Assembly (NCBI GenBank): GCA_014529385.2
Contig: CM043942.1
Span: forward strand, 27,769,469 to 27,833,468
DNA length: 64,000 nt
Source: Adiantum capillus-veneris
Taxonomy: Eukaryota > Streptophyta > Polypodiopsida > Polypodiales > Pteridaceae
Direction: 5' to 3'
The notes beneath the pieces are model-generated. The model saw only the letters and a program-made list of their open reading frames with translations. It was not told the origin of the DNA and did not search any database. Of this stretch, positions 1 to 10,669 are shown piece after piece; position 1 is the first letter of the stretch; each line of letters begins with the position of its first letter. Position numbers and translations under genes: made by a program.

Positions 1-1036
1 GTGATTTCTTGATCACTCTCTCTCCCAAAGGGCACCCCTCGCCCAAGAGGCAAGTAGCACACATGTCAAGCCCCTAGCTAAGTTACCCTCATGGTGTGCC
101 TTAAGCCTATTGGTTGGCCTTCCAAGGGGTCCAATGATAATTTAGTGGATTTAATTAATTGTTTCAGCATTTATCAAACCCTCTCTCTCAAAGGGGAAAG
201 GGGGACACTTGTCCCAAGGCTACCCTTGTTGCTTGGTATGACTCTTGCTTGTGATTGGCTAGGCCTGGAGGGGTCCAATGAGCTTCAAGCATGAGCTACC
301 AGGGGGGGTTGAACAAAGCAAGTAGGGGGCCTGCTTGAGGGTTATACTCTCCCCACATAATCACATACTCTCTCATTGTGTGAAGTAAAACGTGCAAGAG
401 CTTCCTCTCCTTATCCAAGCAAGTAGAGAGGTTGAGAGCCTACACTAACACTCTTGGCTATGGAATGCAAATCCAACCAAGAGCCATGCTTCAATTCTTA
501 AGCTTGTCATCTTCTCCATCTTCATTACTATGCTATTATGTATGCTAGCAAGAAGAGTGATGATAAGTGAGGAACTAATTCTTTCTCCTATGAAATGTTT
601 CTTCTTCCTCTTCCCTACCCTCATTCCCTGCTAGCTCTCTCCACCTTCGAAGGTGTTTGAGGTCTTGGGACTGAGGCTTGGGATAGCTAACGCTTTCCAC
701 AAAGTTTATGTTATGGTCGTGATGCATGAAGCTTTCCATATTCATTGCATCACCTAGGTCACAAGGAACACAAAGATTGTATTGTAACAAGTCTCTCTTG
801 ATGGGAGAAACCATAATACCGGAGGGGGAACCGGCTACACATAAATCTGATCCTCAACTGTTGTCATGTTCTCTAAACTCTCTCTCTTGCAAAATTATTG
901 TTCATGACAAGTTAACTAAAGGCTATGTTTAGGTTGCTACCATCAATTATGTTCACCCACTATGCTCACAAAGTAATTTCACAAAAGTACTCTATCTAAT
1001 TTTCGCTACTCTCAAGTTAATGTTAATTCCAATACA
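1..1036 (+). mobile_element. Element G: LTR right end, A-family Ty3/gypsy (left part outside window)
   Basis: This stretch aligns by eye with the LTR of element A. Positions 425-950 closely match 2855-3450 and 27660-28240, including the segment about ATGCTATTATGTATGCTAGC and the U5-like end. The sequence ends in ATACA at 1036 and then switches abruptly to sequence shared with F's right LTR (1037 onward matches from about 38302). G is therefore an LTR inserted into F's left LTR. Whether it is a solo LTR or the 3' LTR of a full element cannot be told, because its left side is outside the window. It has no coding content; short frames here are shadows. Confidence 0.75.
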
Positions 1037-1552
1037 TGATATATTTACAATGGGTAGACCAAGGTGGATGGTTGAAGGAAGATGGGTGCATGAAATGAAG
1101 AAATCCTTGTGATGGTGAAGTTTTGAAGAAGTTTTGAAATTACTTGTGTAGGTTCTTCAAAATGACTCGTACGTCGTTTGAAGGAAGATGGGTGCATGAA
1201 ATGAAGAAATCCTTGTGATGGTGAAGCTTTGAAGAAGTTTTAAAATTACTTGTGTAGGTTCTCTTCGTACGTCACTGCCGTAAAGGTTGAACACCATGAT
1301 GAATGACGATATTGGGTGATGAGAATCCCTAAGTTTCAAGAAATTAAGCATTGTTTTACATGCTGAGTTTTATGTATATAGAGAAGAGGTAAAAGGAATT
1401 GTAATTTAGAGGTAATAGAGAGAGGCATAGAGATGGTGTATGTACATGTAGAGTTTATATGAGAGCTAATGGAGGTGAGAGGGGAGGTTAATGGTAAAAA
1501 GGGTGAGAGAAACCATGGAAGGTGTAGGTTTGAGAGAGGGATAGAGAGGAAT

Positions 1553-1553
<1 letters not shown>

Positions 1554-1593
<40 letters not shown>
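1554..1593. repeat. (GT)n microsatellite in F LTR
   Basis: About 20 uninterrupted GT dinucleotides. The matching site in F's right LTR (38747-38765) is much shorter and interrupted, so the tract has changed length since the LTRs were formed. Confidence 0.9.
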
Positions 1594-1596
<3 letters not shown>

Positions 1597-1952
1597 GGAA
1601 GTGTGAGAAGACTAGGGTTTCTTGTGAGCAAAAGTGGGTAGATTGGGGTCCACCAAAAACATCATATCTCATTGGTGGTAGCTCCAAAAATTATGAAACA
1701 TTTTGAGGTGATTATTCATTTTGTGAGCTAAATTTTTGATTTTGATCATTTTCTCAAATTTTGAGTGGGGGTGGATGCCAAAAATCCCACCAAAATACCT
1801 GTTTTTGCTCTTACAAATGTCTTTAGTGGCCCCTCTTTTATTGAATTTGCATAATCATTCAAGAGTGAGCCCCTCGCATTAGAGCATGACCTAATAGATT
1901 CTTGAGGGTTTAAAAATATGCATGGAGTTGGATTATTCACAAATATGATATA

Positions 1953-1957
1953 TGGAG
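1953..1957. repeat. Target-site duplication TGGAG of element A, left copy
   Basis: TGGAG immediately precedes the LTR start TGTCAT at 1958, and the same 5 bp follow the 3' LTR at 28312-28316. The flanks on either side rejoin into continuous F-LTR sequence (compare 39100-39180). Confidence 0.88.
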
Positions 1958-3516
1958 TGTCATAAAATTTAATATCTAACCAACTCAAATATTTTTCTCA
2001 TATTAAACTGATCATTTAATGTGGGATAATAAACGGGAACAAGGATTAGAATATAGACATGTGCTTACGAATCTATCTCAACATAGGGCCAATGGTAAAG
2101 GGGTCCAAATGAGAGATGGTCTGTCAAAGAGCAAGGTTAACTAATGGAGCTTAGAAACCTTAGGGTTAGCTTCATTAAAGACCTCCAATAGTTAGTGTTA
2201 AAAGTCCTTTGACCTTAGGAACACTAGTGTTGTGCTTGAGGTGGGAACCCGACCTAAGGTGCTCAAGGTACTTGTCGTGCTTGATGACTAAGGTGCTTGA
2301 GGTGCTTGTCGTGCTTGATGGCTAAGGTTCTTGAGGTGCTTGTCCTACTTAATGAGGAAGGTGCTTGAGAAGCTTCCCATGCATGGGGGGTAAGGTGCTT
2401 GAGTCAAAAAGAGACCCTACAAAGGAGGGGAAAAGTCCCAAAGTTAGGGGAATCTTTGACTTAACCTCCCACTCACCCAAAGGGCACCCCTTTTCTCAAG
2501 GGGCACATGGGACACATGTCAGACTCTCCCTATGCTTAGCCACATGGTGTGCTTGAATGCTTCTTGCTTGGGCTAAAGAGGATTCCAATGAGCTTCTAGT
2601 TCTATCCAAAAAATATCTAGATATTTTTAAGCTCTCTCTCTCTCTAAAGGGTAAGGAGGAAACTTGTCCAAAGACTACCCATGTACTTGAATGCATGCTG
2701 CATGTGATTGGATAGGGGGAGAGGGTTCCAATGAGCTTGAAGCATGTGGAAAGGCTAGAACTCGCCCCAAGAAAGCAAGGGGGGGGGGGGGGGGGGGGGG
2801 TATACACCACACACACACACACTCATTTTGTGAATCATTCTCACTTGTTGAAAGTTGAGGAATTCCACCTCCTCCTCCAAGCTTGTGAGAAGTGAGAGCC
2901 TACACCAACACTCTTGGCTATGGAATGCAAATCCAACCAAGAGCCATGCTTCAATGCTTAAGCTTTCCATCTTCTCCATCTTCATTACTATGCTATTATG
3001 TATGCTAGCAAGAAGAGTGATGATAAGTGAGGAACTATTTCTTTCTCCTATGGAATGTTTCTTCTTCCTCTTCCCTATCCTCATTCCCCGCTAGCTCTCT
3101 CCACCTTCGAATGTGTTTGAGGCCTTGGGACTGAGGCTTGGGATAGTTAATGCTTTCTACAAAGTTTATGTTATGCTTGTGATGCATGAAGCTTTCCATT
3201 TTCATTGCATCACCTAGGTCACAAGGAACACAATGATTGTATTGTACCAAGTCTCTCTTGATGGGAGAAACTATAATACAAATGCCTATTGGAGGGGGGA
3301 CCGGCTCTGTATGAATCCGGTCCTCAACTGTTGTCATGTTCTCTAAGCTCTCTCTCTTGCAAAAGTATTGTTCATGCCACGTTAACTAAGTACCATGTTT
3401 ATGTTGCTACCATCAATTAAGTTCACCCGCTATGCTCACAAAGTAATCTCACAAAAGTGCTTCATCTAAATTCCTAATTTTGCTACCCTCAAAGTTCATA
3501 GGCCATTTTCATTACA
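1958..3516 (+). mobile_element. Element A 5' LTR
   Basis: This is a 1559-bp LTR starting TGTCATAAAA and ending ATTACA, with the PBS one base downstream. The 3' LTR is 26643-28311. U3 holds a short tandem array based on GAGGTGCTTGTCGTGCTTGA (about 2236-2395), a run of about 22 G (2779-2800) and a (CA)n tract. The R/U5-like last 500 bp are shared with element B's LTR in the same relative orientation. The frame of about 100 codons on the opposite strand (3035-3337) lies wholly inside the LTR. Confidence 0.92.
2236..2395 (+). repeat. Minisatellite in element A U3
   Basis: Degenerate units of about 35 bp carry AAGGTGCTTGAGGTGCTTGT followed by a variable CGTGCTTGATGACT segment, repeated about four times. 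The 3' LTR has more units plus a second-level duplication (26930-27240). Confidence 0.85.
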
Positions 3517-3517
3517 T

Positions 3518-3535
3518 TGGTATCAGAGCATTTGG
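3518..3535 (+). other. Element A primer-binding site (tRNA-iMet type)
   Basis: TGGTATCAGAGCATTTGG lies one base after the 5' LTR end. TGGTATCAGAGC is the standard plant PBS complementary to the 3' end of initiator methionine tRNA. It proves the plus orientation. Confidence 0.92.
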
Positions 3536-3930
3536 TTTCTCTTTTTTTGCTTAAGAAGAGAGGTCCTTAAGTAGCCTATGAATGGTTGATTTTGTTAATT
3601 ATATTAGGGTAAGTGGGACTGGGATCTATTATCGGTTTTGTAGAGCCCACTATGTGAGATATGGTGCACACCTCGGGAGCGTTGGTCTTAGTAATGGAGT
3701 CTTTTTAGACTTGCCTACGACTTTACCCTTATTGAGCCATAAGAAGTCCAAAAGGAGCTATCCCTCGAAAACTTCACTATGTTAGACTCACTCCACTACT
3801 CTCTATAATTAGCCAATTCGAGCCGTGGGTGTAGATACTTAAGTGCCTATTTTCAAAGGCTAAGAGGAGTAGCAACTAAGGTTTTGAATTGCCAAAGCAT
3901 ACCCTAAGTGAACACATAAGTTTGATTAAC
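3536..3930 (+). other. Element A 5' leader, non-coding
   Basis: This is the untranslated leader between the PBS and the gag start. The corresponding leader in B lies at 18606-19003 on the minus strand. The short frame at 3582-3785 has no counterpart kept open in B, and I see no gene here. Confidence 0.7.
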
Positions 3931-5335
3931 ATGGCTGACAATAACCAAGAGAGTAGAATGAACATTAATAACTTTGATTTTGCACATGAAGGTGCTAATG
4001 ATGATGCCCCCATGTTTGCTAATTATCTTGTCACTAGGTTGCAACAAGCTATGGGCAACCCCGCTATGCAAGCCAAACTTACTCAACAACTTTGTGCTTA
4101 TGGGATTTCCTTTCCTCTCCAAGAGGAGAGAGAGCTTAGGAGGGCTCTTGATGAGACCCCCAAAAGAAGACTCTCTCCCATATGAGAGGAGGAATCCAAA
4201 GATCAAGAAAGTATTGAATCACTAAATTCTGCCAGAGATGTGGCTCCATGAAGAAGGTGGACTAAACGATCTCCAACTCCTCCCAAGAGGAAACGGTTAA
4301 CCCATAGTCCTTCTTCTTGTCACTCCAAAAGGGAAGAGAAGAAACAAAGGAAGAAAAGGGCAAGAAAACAGTCACCCTCTTCTCCTTCTTCTTCACCTTC
4401 CTCCTCTATCAATGAAAGCTATAGCTATTCTCCTAGAGAATACAAGAGGGGAGGACATTGCAAATCTTACCCTGCATGGCGAAGGTCACAAAAGCTAAAG
4501 AAGTTCAAAGAGGGAGGAAAGAGTATCTCTTTTCTCACCTATGATGGCACCTTTGGTGCTACGGACAAAGTATTGGCTTGCATCCAACAATTTGATGCGG
4601 CCTTTGGAGAGATGTCTTCACAGAGTCCTCCAAGCTACGCCATGTAGCTATGCACTTCCAAAAATCAACTCGTCAATGGTGGGCTAGCCTTCGTGGCAAT
4701 GGTGAAGCCCCAAAGACATGGAAAACTCTACGATTTCCCTTCATGAAGCAATTCCTTGCAAGCGATGCAAAGGACAAAGCGGTCATCGAATGGTGGAGTT
4801 TGAGCCTTCTCTCTCATGAGTCTATCCACAAATATATGGATAAGTTTTGGGATTTACATCTCAAGGCTACTATCTTTCAAAAGATAGATTTTACTGAGCA
4901 AAAGCAACAATTCTGTGCGAGATTACCTGAAGAGATGGCCGAGTATGTCTACTCTCAACAGCTTGGTTCTATCAGCAAAGTAATCCACCATACCACGGTT
5001 GCTTCACTTGTCAATTTCTAACAAGGGGCTAGACAGAATGTCAAGCCCATGGAAAATAAAGACAAAAGTGATGCAAAGGAAAAACTTAATGCCCAAAAAT
5101 TCTTCCCAAGGCCATTCCAACAACAACAACAACAACAACAATCGGTCCAAGGAGAAAGGAGTTTACAAAGGTAAAAATAAACTCTCTCCTGAAGAGATTT
5201 AAACTTTTTGCAAGGATCACAAAATGTTTTAAGTGTGGGGATCAAGGACATGGTTATCGTTCTTGTCCCAAAAGAAATGCTCGCAATGAGACTCCTAGAG
5301 CTTCCACTATCAAAGCTCCAAAAGAGAATGCTCAT
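3931..5335 (+). pseudogene. Element A gag (nucleocapsid precursor), broken
   Basis: The start is ATG at 3931 (MADNNQES), matching the gag start of B (MADNSKES at 18605). An early TGA at 4183-4185 stands where B has an Arg codon, and there are at least two frame changes between 4190 and 4660. The core gag domain is readable at 4650-5021 (RQWWASL, KQFLASDAKDKAV, YMDKFWDLHLKA). A Gln/Asn codon run (CAA repeats, 5120-5142) follows, then an intact CX2CX4HX4C zinc knuckle (CFKCGDQGHGYRSCP) at about 5229-5273. In a live element this protein would form the virus-like particle and bind RNA. It cannot be made intact here. Confidence 0.85.
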
Positions 5336-5770
5336 TGCAAAGGATCACCTCTCTCCTATGCTTGGGGAAAGGTAAGGGAGCATGATGCCTTCATCTTGTT
5401 TGACCCTGATTCTACTCACAACTTCATATCAATGGAGTTGGCCACCAAATTGGGCATTCAAGCTTTTGAGATGGGAGATGCTGTAATTACCGATGCCGCT
5501 TTCAAGGGACACCAAGCCTCCGTTACTTCCTTGATTGGGAAGTTGAGGCTTCATGTCCAAAGCTATGTCAACAAAGAAGACTTATTTATCTCTCCTCTCC
5601 AACATAAGGATGCTATCCTAGGGGCACCATGTTTCAACCGCATGGTTGCCAACATGAAGTTCCCTGAAAGGAGAATCTACTTCACCTACAGGGGAAAGAA
5701 TATGTATATAGATGCTAATGAGTCTGTTCGTACTATACCACTTGTAAATCCTCTTGCCCTTGATAAATGA
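5336..5770 (+). pseudogene. Element A aspartic protease domain
   Basis: The frame reads FDPDSTHNFISMELATKLG where the relative B has FDPGSTHNFIS. The active-site Gly after Asp-Pro is replaced by Asp, which should abolish retropepsin activity. The domain ends with a TGA at 5768-5770 where B has a Ser codon, in the linker just before the reverse transcriptase. The same frame reopens at 5795. The domain would cleave Gag-Pol. Neighbours are gag upstream and RT downstream, the usual Ty3/gypsy order. Confidence 0.85.
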
Positions 5771-5794
5771 ATAAAGAGCTCAGTTGTTGCGTAC

Positions 5795-6784
5795 ATGATT
5801 TTTGTCAAAGAGTCCCTAAAAGGTCTTAATGTTTCATCAAAGGTGAATTGTAGGAATCAAGAAGAGTTAGAATTGTCTAACTTTCTAAAAGGATTCCAAG
5901 ATGTGTTCATCGATGATATCCCTATGGACTTACCTCCAAAACGAAAGGATGATGACCATCAAATTGAGCTCCTATCAGGAAGCTCACCGCCTAACAAACC
6001 TCCTTATCGAGTTTCCCAAGCTCAACAAGAGGAGATCATGAGGCAAGTACAAAAATTGGTAGACAAAGGTATGGTGAGGCCTAGCTCCTCTCCCTTTTGT
6101 TCTCTAGTCCTTTTAGTGCAAAAGAAATATGGTACATATCGCATGTGTGTGGACTATCACATACTAAACCATATCACTATCAAAAACAGATTTCCCATAC
6201 CTCGGGTAGAAGATCTGTTTGATAAGCTACAAGGATCTACCTACATCAGTAGGATTGACCTTAAAAGTGGCTACCATCAAATAAGGATAGTGAATGAAGA
6301 TATTCTAAAGACTATGTTTCGTACAACGTTTGGCCTTTATGAATATCTAGTCATGCCTTTTGGCTTGACTAATGCACCAGCTACATTCAATCGATTAATG
6401 GAGAAAATTTTTAGACCCTACCACAAATTCACTAGAGTGTTCTTTGATGATATCATCATCTACTCCAATTCCTTGGAGGAACACAAGGAACATCTCCAAG
6501 TGATTTTTCAAGCATTAAGGGAGAATAAGTTCTTTCTCAATCAAAAGCAAAGAAAATTTTTCCTTCAAGAGATTCAATACTTAGGTCATACTATCTATCA
6601 AGATGGTGTCCGTACGGATCCATCAAAGTTGGAGGTAATAAAAGCATGCCATAATTCAAGGAATCTACATGAGCTAAGAAGCTTTAGTGGTATGTGTGCA
6701 TACTATAGACGCTTCATAGCAAAATTCTCTCAAATAGCAGGACCATTACATGACTTAACAAAGAAAATGGTATTCATGGACTGA
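5795..6784 (+). pseudogene. Element A reverse transcriptase domain
   Basis: This 329-codon open stretch runs from the protease-RT linker (SNFLKGFQDVFIDDIP) through RT. Visible motifs are KGMVRPSSSPFCSLVLLVQKK, YRMCVDYHILN, DLKSGYHQIRI, MPFGLTNAPATF and the catalytic box VFFDDIIIYS (F-x-D-D), followed by the thumb and connection. The RT signature residues are intact, but the frame stops at 6782-6784 as the RNase H region begins. It would copy genomic RNA into cDNA inside particles. As part of a broken polyprotein it is non-functional. Confidence 0.9.
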
Positions 6785-7261
6785 TAAGGAGCAAAGTGCT
6801 TTTGACAAGCTCAAAGAGAAGCTTACCTCCCAACCAATCATGATGCTTCCAGATCTCTTTGAGGTCTAATGAGATGCTTGTGGTGATTGCCTTGGAGCAG
6901 TCTTGCTTCAAGAAGGGCATGCCATAGCATATGAGAGCTGATGGCTCAATACGGATGAATGGGTCTTAGGCATTTATGAGAAAGAGCTATTAGCTATTCT
7001 ACATGTCCTAGACACATGGAAACACTATCTATTGGAGACTCCATTCATTTTACGAACATACCATCAAAGTGTCAAGTACCTCATGACGCAAACAAAGCTT
7101 TCCAACAAACAAATGAGGTGGGCAATTTTTCTTTTGTAATTTAATTTCCACATTGCTCACATTGCTGGTAAGCACAATCAAGTGGCTGATGCACTTTCAC
7201 GATGATCGAAAGTTAATGCTGTGTCAATAGCGACTCACAATGATCTAACTTTAAAGACATA
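6785..7261 (+). pseudogene. Element A RNase H domain, broken
   Basis: Pieces matching B's RNase H can be read across frame changes: a DACGDCLGAVLLQEGHA block near 6875-6925, YEKELLAILHVLDTWKHYLL near 6977-7033, and the QVADALSR block at about 7179-7204. A stop replaces an Arg after that block (TGA 7203-7205). An in-frame TAA (6868-6870) interrupts it just before the first Asp block. The domain would remove RNA from RNA:DNA hybrids. Confidence 0.75.
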
Positions 7262-8022
7262 ATGTCAACCCTTGCTTTGGGGAAGAAAGAGGAACCATTC
7301 ACCTTGCAAGATGGTTATCTTCTCCATGGCAATAGGCTATGTGTTACCCACTCCCTTTGTGAGAAAGTCATGTATGAATCTCTTCCCTATGCGGGACATA
7401 GAGGCATTCAACCTACTCTTCGAAGAGTAGAGACGTACTTTTTCTTGGCCTACCATGAAAGTGGACATACAAGAGTATATTTCAAAATGTGTGGTATGCC
7501 AAAAGACCAAGTATGATAGCGGAAAGCAACCTGGATTGCCCCAGCCATTTCCAATCCCTAATTCACCATGGCAGAGTATATCCATGGATTTTATCTTTGG
7601 ATTACCCAAGTCTATCCATGGGAATATGGACAATAATCGACAGGTTTAGCAAGCAAGCATACTTTATCCCTATCAAGAAGACAATTAAGGCACACCAAAT
7701 GGTAGCTCTCTTCATATCCCAGAATTTCAAACGCCATGGGTTGCCAACATCTATTGTGTCGGGTAGAGATCCTAGAATGACCGATAATTTTTGGAAAGGT
7801 CTCTTTGAAAATCTAGGTACAAGATTGAATTTCTCTTTGGCCTGTCACCCACAAACGGATGGCCAAAGTGAGATAGCCAATCTTATGATTGTTGATCTAC
7901 TAAATACCTATGTTATAGAAGTAGATCAGCGCTCACAATGGGAAAAGTACTTACCTCTTATAGAGTATGCATATAATAATACTATCATACTTCTATGGGA
8001 AAAGCACCTTTTGAAATCATAG
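7262..8022 (+). pseudogene. Element A integrase, zinc and catalytic core domains, frameshifted
   Basis: The reading passes through three frames (7262-7516, 7455-7649, 7489-8022). The HHCC-type zinc-binding end is present (YAGHRGIQ then CVVCQKTK), as are the first catalytic Asp (SMDFIFGLPKS) and the Glu block (HPQTDGQSEIAN). The second Asp block reads VSGRDPRMTDNFW, where B has VSDRDPRM; the alignment leaves the Asp of RDP but changes the preceding Asp to Gly. Two frameshifts near 7450 and 7630 preclude a whole protein. Confidence 0.85.
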
Positions 8023-8046
8023 AGGGAAGACCTAAAAGTCCCTTGG

Positions 8047-8436
8047 TTGCTACTTAAAGTACATGGGAAGATCTTCGCTGCTGATGAGTATAGCCATGAA
8101 CTACAAGCATCTTTTCAAAAGATTAAGGAGTCTATGTCCATCTCCCAACTAAGGCAAAAAGTTGCTGCTGACAAGCACAGAAGGGCCTTAATGTTCAAAG
8201 AAAATAATTGGGTCTTACTTAAGTTTCCTAAGGCTCTATTGAGGCAAACAATGGGCAAAAATCCTATGGGCCATCAAAAGTATTATGCTAAACTAGCAAA
8301 AAGATACTATGGTCCTTTTCAAATTTTGAAGCCAATCAATGAGGTGGCTTATCAACTCAAGTTGCCTAACCATAGGCTCATACAAAATGCTTTTCATGTG
8401 AGCCTACTTAAGCCCTACAAAGGAGAGCCTCCAAAT
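8047..8436 (+). pseudogene. Element A integrase C-terminal GPY/F module, cut by element E
   Basis: The frame carries [35 protein letters not shown] (the GPY/F module) and [14 protein letters not shown]. It is interrupted exactly at 8436 by E and its duplicated CAAAT. The continuation lies at 11070. The module follows the integrase core in most Ty3/gypsy elements and is followed by a chromodomain in chromoviruses. Confidence 0.88.
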
Positions 8437-8822
8437 TGTTAGGCACACATTGCCATAACAAATAACCAATGCAGTAAACATACAATTCATATCAAACAGG
8501 AAGCAGGAAACTGCATACTTCAAACACCATAATGCAAAGGAAACATGTACATAACATCATAGATAGAGGGAAAATAGTGTGCCATTCATCATCATTATTC
8601 AGTAATACAACAGAAAACACAGAACTAATGCAGGAGAGAGCCAACTGCATCAACAGGCATAGACATAACTGCTTCTCGTCCTGAGAATTCACGAGACACA
8701 CAACTAACTTTCCCAAAATATAAAATACCCATGTTCACTTATCCCTAAGGTTCAAAGATAAAGGTTTTAGTTACAGTTCAAAAAGTAATAGCCTGACTGC
8801 CCTGATAAATCAGGCACTAACA
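8437..8822 (-). mobile_element. Element E left (3') LTR
   Basis: This 386-bp LTR is the partner of 10670-11064. It lacks the 9-bp CCTGAAAGC-type duplication found near the end of the right copy. The antisense-looking short frame inside is LTR sequence, not a gene. Confidence 0.9.
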
Positions 8823-8849
8823 CCTGGCAGACCTGGTGGGCAAGGTTTC

Positions 8850-9270
8850 TTAAACCTTGTGAGAACCCATCCCTTGATTAGTCAAATCCTCCTCCAGGTT
8901 ATCTTTAGCTTCAATTCCTTGTAAAACTGTTGTTGCAGTCACAGCTTCTTTGTCAGGCTCTTCAAAATCTTCCTCCACTTGAACTATAACTGCTTCCTTA
9001 GCACTCTCTGTCTCCTGAGAAAGTATCTTAGCCACAATGTTCTGAACTGAATCCTTTAAGCTATGTTCCTCTCCAGCAACCTCCAGATCCTTCACTTCAA
9101 CAACTTTATCTTTTCCTGCAATTACTGCTCCCCCCTGAATCTTCAGGAACATGCTCCTGAATGGTAGCTGCATCCTTAATCCCTGCAAACATGTCAGAAT
9201 CTTTAGTTCTAATCACCTGGTCAGGTTGATTTGCTCCTTGCTGCTACAACTTTGCCTTCAAAGTCTCCAA
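8850..9270 (-). pseudogene. Element E ORF, C-terminal remnant
   Basis: Downstream of the main coiled-coil frame, minus-strand reading continues as an acidic, Glu/Val-rich segment (QETESAKEAVIVQVEEDFEE; KDNLEEDLTNQGMG), interrupted by stops between 9190 and 9270. Composition resembles the preceding ORF, so it is probably the decayed tail of the same protein or a second short product. There is no recognised domain. Confidence 0.45.
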
Positions 9271-10344
9271 CTACTGTGTCAGGTCAGTACACTGTTGTTT
9301 GAGCTCAGAATTCTGCTTCTCCATTAACACATTCTCCTCCTTCATTTCCTCTTCTGCAAACACTTGGTAGGGCTTGTTGACAACATCATACATTTTTACT
9401 TTAATATGCTCCCATATCCCCTTCATGTAATCTCTCATTTCTACCTGCATTTGATTGACATCCACTGATGCCAAATACCAGCCATCCACATCCAGCTCTT
9501 CATCAGACATCTCCCTAATTCTTTCCTCCACTCTTTTACAGGCTGTGACTCTGTTCAGTAAAACCCTGTTGCTACTTTCCAAGGTAGCATTCAAGGTATT
9601 CATCTCTGTCATTTGATCCTGCAAAACTGAAAACCATTCTTCTTTCCATTCAGCCAATCTAGCTGAAGTCTTCTCCCTTGATTCCACAATCTGCTTATAA
9701 ACATTCAACTCCTTTTGTAAAGCTTCCTTACCTTCAGTTAACTGTTGTACTTGCTCCAACAGTAATTCCTCCTGAGTAGTACTTTTCTTACTCTCCTCCA
9801 CTTCAATCTTTAACTGCTCTAATTCTGAATGCAATTTATTGTTTTCCCTCTTGACCAATGTGCTATCCATTATCTGTTGCTCCACATACTCCTTCATTAT
9901 TCCAATTTCATTTTGGACTTCATCCAAAGATACATTAGCAAAACTAACTTTGCTAACTTTTGGCTCTTGAATAACACAATCAGGAACTTTTATGGCAGAC
10001 ACCCCTGCCACTCCCTTAGCCTTCACTTTCTTCAATTTAAATCCTATTTGAGTTAGTAATGCATTAACCAACTGTCCCAATAGTGGTTTTGCTGTGGGTG
10101 GAGTGGTTTGTTGGCCTTCTTGGTTTGTAGATGGGGTTTCCTGCACCCTGTCTTCAGGTTCATGCAGTTCAATCCCCTCCCCAACAATATCTGCCCCTGC
10201 AGCAAGTTCTCCTACTGGTTCTTGTTGATCATCACCATCTAACTCATCTCCTTGTCTCCCCCTTGTAGATAATTCCCTTCTAAGTCTAAACCTTGTTCCA
10301 TATGAATGTTGTGGAACATTGGATCCCTGCCCTGATTCACTCAT
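9271..10344 (-). CDS. Element E coiled-coil protein, unknown function
   Basis: This is an open frame of 357 residues from ATG at 10344. The N-terminal 100 residues are polar and disordered-looking (MSESGQGSNVPQHSYGTRFR; Gln, Glu and Gly rich). From about residue 150 to 260 there are strong heptad-like Leu/Glu/Lys patterns (KLHSELEQLKIEVEESKK, LLLEQVQQLTEGKEALQKEL). A second helical stretch ends the protein (KEENVLMEKQNSELKQQ). There is no zinc knuckle, protease or polymerase motif. The position after the 5' LTR and a leader of about 320 bp is that of gag, so a structural particle or RNA-binding role is possible, but that is inference. Alternatively it is a captured host coiled-coil gene. It is the longest undamaged frame of any nested element here. 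Confidence 0.6.
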   Translation of the reverse strand: MSESGQGSNVPQHSYGTRFRLRRELSTRGRQGDELDGDDQQEPVGELAAGADIVGEGIELHEPEDRVQETPSTNQEGQQTTPPTAKPLLGQLVNALLTQIGFKLKKVKAKGVAGVSAIKVPDCVIQEPKVSKVSFANVSLDEVQNEIGIMKEYVEQQIMDSTLVKRENNKLHSELEQLKIEVEESKKSTTQEELLLEQVQQLTEGKEALQKELNVYKQIVESREKTSARLAEWKEEWFSVLQDQMTEMNTLNATLESSNRVLLNRVTACKRVEERIREMSDEELDVDGWYLASVDVNQMQVEMRDYMKGIWEHIKVKMYDVVNKPYQVFAEEEMKEENVLMEKQNSELKQQCTDLTQ

Positions 10345-10650
10345 GCATTGCTGCTTCTCCCTTGTCTAGAATACTGTACTAGCATTCTTTCATTATGCAC
10401 ATTGTAGTTTGAAGGTAAATTACAGGCTCCAAAGGGTAACAGTTTTGTAACTACCTTTTCGAGAATGAGAATTCTGACTTCGCTGGGCAGTTGTGGGTAG
10501 AATTCTTTCAAGAATTGTGATGCATACTCCTCAGACTCTTCCCCCGGTGTTTTCTAGTTCGCAAAATCCCGCAAATGGTCACTATCAGGGAACATGTCGC
10601 CGCTGTGATTCATTCCTTAGCACCCATATGGTTTTAGGCGAAATTCGAAC

Positions 10651-10667
10651 CAATTGCAGGATCGCCA
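10651..10667 (-). other. Element E primer-binding-site candidate
   Basis: On the minus strand the 5' LTR end is followed by TT and then TGGCGATCCTGCAATTGG, the normal place and start (TGG) of a PBS. The spacing matches element I (TT then TGGCG). The matching tRNA is not identified. Confidence 0.5.
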
Positions 10668-10669
10668 AA

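Larger units (their letters stand above)
1037..1957 (-). mobile_element. Element F left (3') LTR, outer fragment
   Basis: The sequence matches F's right LTR at about 38302-39150, including the text around GAGAATCCCT, the (GT)n tract and the closing TATGCATGGAGT block. It is interrupted at 1957 by element A and resumes at 28317. At its left end it is interrupted by G. It carries an imperfect 70-80 bp duplication (1074-1150 and 1176-1260, each with GGAAGATGGGTGCATGAAAT). It is an LTR fragment with no gene. Confidence 0.8.

Noticed and set aside
3518-3535. tRNA gene fragment
   Set aside because: The TGGTATCAGAGC match is a primer-binding site; no cloverleaf is present.
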